Source: Saccharothrix sp. NRRL B-16348 (lineage in GTDB: Bacteria > Actinomycetota > Actinomycetes > Mycobacteriales > Pseudonocardiaceae). From it: a stretch of 43,560 nt of DNA. The position numbers were made by a program, and so were the translations under genes. The stretch's first letter is position 1. Every line of letters starts with the position of its first letter. The notes below the pieces were generated by a model. It was not told where the DNA came from. It worked only from the letters and a program-made list of their open reading frames with translations, and did not search any database. The stretch spans positions 1 to 43,560 of the forward strand of contig NZ_LGED01000271.1 of assembly GCF_001280085.1 (NCBI RefSeq), read 5' to 3'. Positions 41,862 through 43,560 of the stretch are shown piece by piece.

Positions 41862-43560
41862 CCAGAAACTGCTGGAGTACCTGAAGCGGGTCACCGCTGA
41901 GCTCCAGGAGACCAGGCAGCGCCTGGCCGACGCGGAGGAGCCGGTCGCGATCGTCGCGATGGCCTGCCGCTACCCCGGTGGCGTCCGGTCGCCGGAAGAT
42001 CTGTGGCGGCTGGTCGCCGAGGGCGTCGACGCGATCGGCGACTTCCCGACCGACCGCGGCTGGGACGGCGAGGGCAAGGGCGGCTTCCTCTACGACGCGG
42101 CCGACTTCGACGCCGGGTTCTTCGGCATCAGCCCGCGCGAGGCGCTGGCCACGGACCCGCAGCAGCGGCTGCTGCTGGAGGTGGCGTGGGAGGCGTTCGA
42201 GCGCGGCGGCCTCACCGCGGACGCCGTGCGCGGCAGCCGGACCGGCGTGTTCGCGGGCGTGATGTACGGCGACTACGCGTCACGGTTCCGCACACCGCCG
42301 GAGGAGGTCGCGGGCCACCTCGGCACCGGCAGCGCGGGCAGCGTCGCGTCCGGCCGCCTCGCCTACACCTTCGGCTTGACCGGACCCGCCGTCACGATCG
42401 ACACGGCGTGCTCGTCGTCGCTGGTCGCCCTGCACCTGGCGGCACGGTCGCTGCGGGCGGGGGAGTGCGACCTCGCGCTGGCGGGCGGTGTCGCGGTCAT
42501 GGCGACCGAGCGCACGTTCACCGAGTTCGCCAAGCAGGGAGGCCTGGCGTCGGACGGGCGCTGCAAGGCGTTCTCCGCCGACGCCGACGGCACCGGCTGG
42601 TCCGAGGGCGCGGGCATCCTCCTGCTGGAACGGCTGTCCGACGCACGCCGCAACGGCCACCCGGTGTTGGCGATCGTCACCGGCAGCGCGGTCGACCAGG
42701 ACGGCGCGAGCAGCGGACTCACCGCGCCCAACGGGCCCGCCCAGGAGCGGGTGATCCGGCAAGCGCTGGCCGACGCGGGCCTGACCGCGGCCGACGTGGA
42801 CGTGGTGGAGGCGCACGGCACCGGCACCCGGCTGGGCGACCCGATCGAGGCGCAGGCGTTGCTGGCCACCTACGGTCAGGACCGCGACACACCGGTGCTG
42901 CTCGGCTCGGTGAAGTCCAACATCGGCCACACCCAGACCGCCGCGGGCGTCGCGGGCGTGATCAAGGTCGTGCAGGCGATGCGGCACGGTGTCGCGCCGA
43001 GGACCCTGCACGCCGACCGACCCTCGCCCCACGTGGACTGGGACCGGGGCGCGGTGCGGCTGCTCGCCGACGCCGAGCCGTGGCCGGCCGCGGACCGGCC
43101 GCGCAGGGCGGCCGTGTCGTCGTTCGGGATCAGCGGCACGAACGCCCACGTGATCCTCGAACAGGCCGAACCGCCGCTCACGGAGGAACCGGCCGGAGAC
43201 GCGGTGGCCTGGGTGCTGTCCGGCAAGGACGGCGACGCGCTGCGCGCGCAGGCCCGGCAGTTGCTGGAGCACCTGGCGGAACACCCGGAGCAGCACCCGA
43301 GCGCCGTCGCGAGGTCGCTCGTGCGCACTCGGACGGCGTTCCCGCACCGCGCGGTGGTGCTCGGTGACGTGCGGGCGGGTCTGGCCGCGCTGTCCCGGGA
43401 CGAGCCGTCGGTCGACGTGGTCACCGGCCAGGCCGCCGCCTCGACCGGCGTGGCGTTCGTGTTCCCGGGTCAGGGTTCGCAGTGGTCGGGGATGGCGGTG
43501 GAGCTGTACGGGTCGTCGCCGGTGTTCAGGGCCCGGTTGGACGAGTGCGCGGCAGCTCTT
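41851..43560 (+). CDS. Type I PKS: module 4 KS and start of AT (partial)
   Basis: GTG 41851 overlaps the stop of the previous PKS by 11 bases; the frame runs off the window. The N-terminus [20 protein letters not shown] is a typical coiled-coil docking domain that would pair with the C-terminal helix of the preceding protein. KS of about residues 30-450 with Cys 187 in DTACSSS and the two active-site histidines ([17 protein letters not shown]). The linker then leads into [13 protein letters not shown] at about 540, and the last 99 bases are identical to 30868-30966. A DP-QQR motif variant ALATDPQQR replaces the usual ALAMDPQQR. Confidence 0.92.
   Translation, partial: MASDQKLLEYLKRVTAELQETRQRLADAEEPVAIVAMACRYPGGVRSPEDLWRLVAEGVDAIGDFPTDRGWDGEGKGGFLYDAADFDAGFFGISPREALATDPQQRLLLEVAWEAFERGGLTADAVRGSRTGVFAGVMYGDYASRFRTPPEEVAGHLGTGSAGSVASGRLAYTFGLTGPAVTIDTACSSSLVALHLAARSLRAGECDLALAGGVAVMATERTFTEFAKQGGLASDGRCKAFSADADGTGWSEGAGILLLERLSDARRNGHPVLAIVTGSAVDQDGASSGLTAPNGPAQERVIRQALADAGLTAADVDVVEAHGTGTRLGDPIEAQALLATYGQDRDTPVLLGSVKSNIGHTQTAAGVAGVIKVVQAMRHGVAPRTLHADRPSPHVDWDRGAVRLLADAEPWPAADRPRRAAVSSFGISGTNAHVILEQAEPPLTEEPAGDAVAWVLSGKDGDALRAQARQLLEHLAEHPEQHPSAVARSLVRTRTAFPHRAVVLGDVRAGLAALSRDEPSVDVVTGQAAASTGVAFVFPGQGSQWSGMAVELYGSSPVFRARLDECAAAL
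43462..43560 (+). repeat. 99-bp repeat, copy 2 (window end)
   Basis: Identical to 30868-30966. The window ends at exactly the base after which copy 1 would have to diverge, so what follows this AT start is unknown. Confidence 0.95.

Noticed and set aside
1..43560. tRNA, rRNA, riboswitch or insertion sequence
   Set aside because: Looked for cloverleaf-like and conserved RNA stretches, transposase motifs and terminal inverted repeats by eye; none seen. A covariance-model search would be needed to exclude small RNAs.

Overview
The window reads as chromosomal DNA of a high-GC filamentous actinomycete, most likely of the Pseudonocardiales (Saccharothrix/Lentzea/Actinosynnema/Amycolatopsis-like). 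Reasons: very high GC with strong third-position bias, a full actinobacterial vanHAX-type glycopeptide-resistance cluster, a large set of WXG/PPE/EspG/YbaB-type VII-secretion substrate genes, LuxR-type two-component genes and a modular cis-AT type I polyketide synthase. No rRNA, tRNA, CRISPR array, insertion sequence or phage gene was recognised.

Layout. (1) 2-3901: the 3' end of a PL1 pectate lyase, a bidirectional hairpin terminator, a small membrane-anchored protein and a 921-aa putative metallopeptidase with an HExxxH motif. (2) 4080-9205: vanH-vanA-vanX in a translationally coupled operon, the sensor-regulator pair vanS/vanR on the other strand, and a VanY-like D,D-carboxypeptidase gene. 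vanH and the vanY-like gene carry near-identical promoter regions with a CATATCG-N4-CATATCG direct repeat and related N-terminal codons, so both look like VanR targets. (3) 9217-15984: an HNH-like protein and a signalling island. The island has one complete NarL-type histidine kinase, one kinase lacking a recognisable ATPase core, a LuxR-type response regulator, a pseudokinase joined to a degenerate P-loop-like domain through a 12-unit pentapeptide repeat, and a divergent membrane protein with an Hsp70 ATPase inside and a ricin-B-like lectin outside. (4) 16130-26068: a type VII secretion substrate operon (helical, PPE-like, EspG, YbaB-like and WXG proteins) ending in two toxin-like proteins and an immunity-like protein. 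No secretion machinery (EccB/C/D/E, MycP) is in the window. A palindrome GTAGGGnTATCCCnAC occurs both upstream of the signalling genes and upstream of this operon, which suggests common control. (5) 26476-43560: a modular PKS: a KSQ-AT-ACP loading module, module 1 KS-AT-KR-ACP, module 2 KS-DH-KR-ACP with no AT, module 3 KS-AT-DH-KR-ACP, docking domains, then the KS and start of the AT of module 4.

The PKS reading frame is broken at 30966 inside the module 1 AT. The 99 bases before the break are identical to the last 99 bases of the window, which points to a repeat-induced assembly error rather than a natural frameshift, so module order across 30966 is not secure. The strongest candidates for new biology are the Hsp70-lectin/pseudokinase signalling island apparently tied to a type VII effector operon, the immunity-like protein carrying an EndoU-like tail, and the AT-less cis-AT PKS module.
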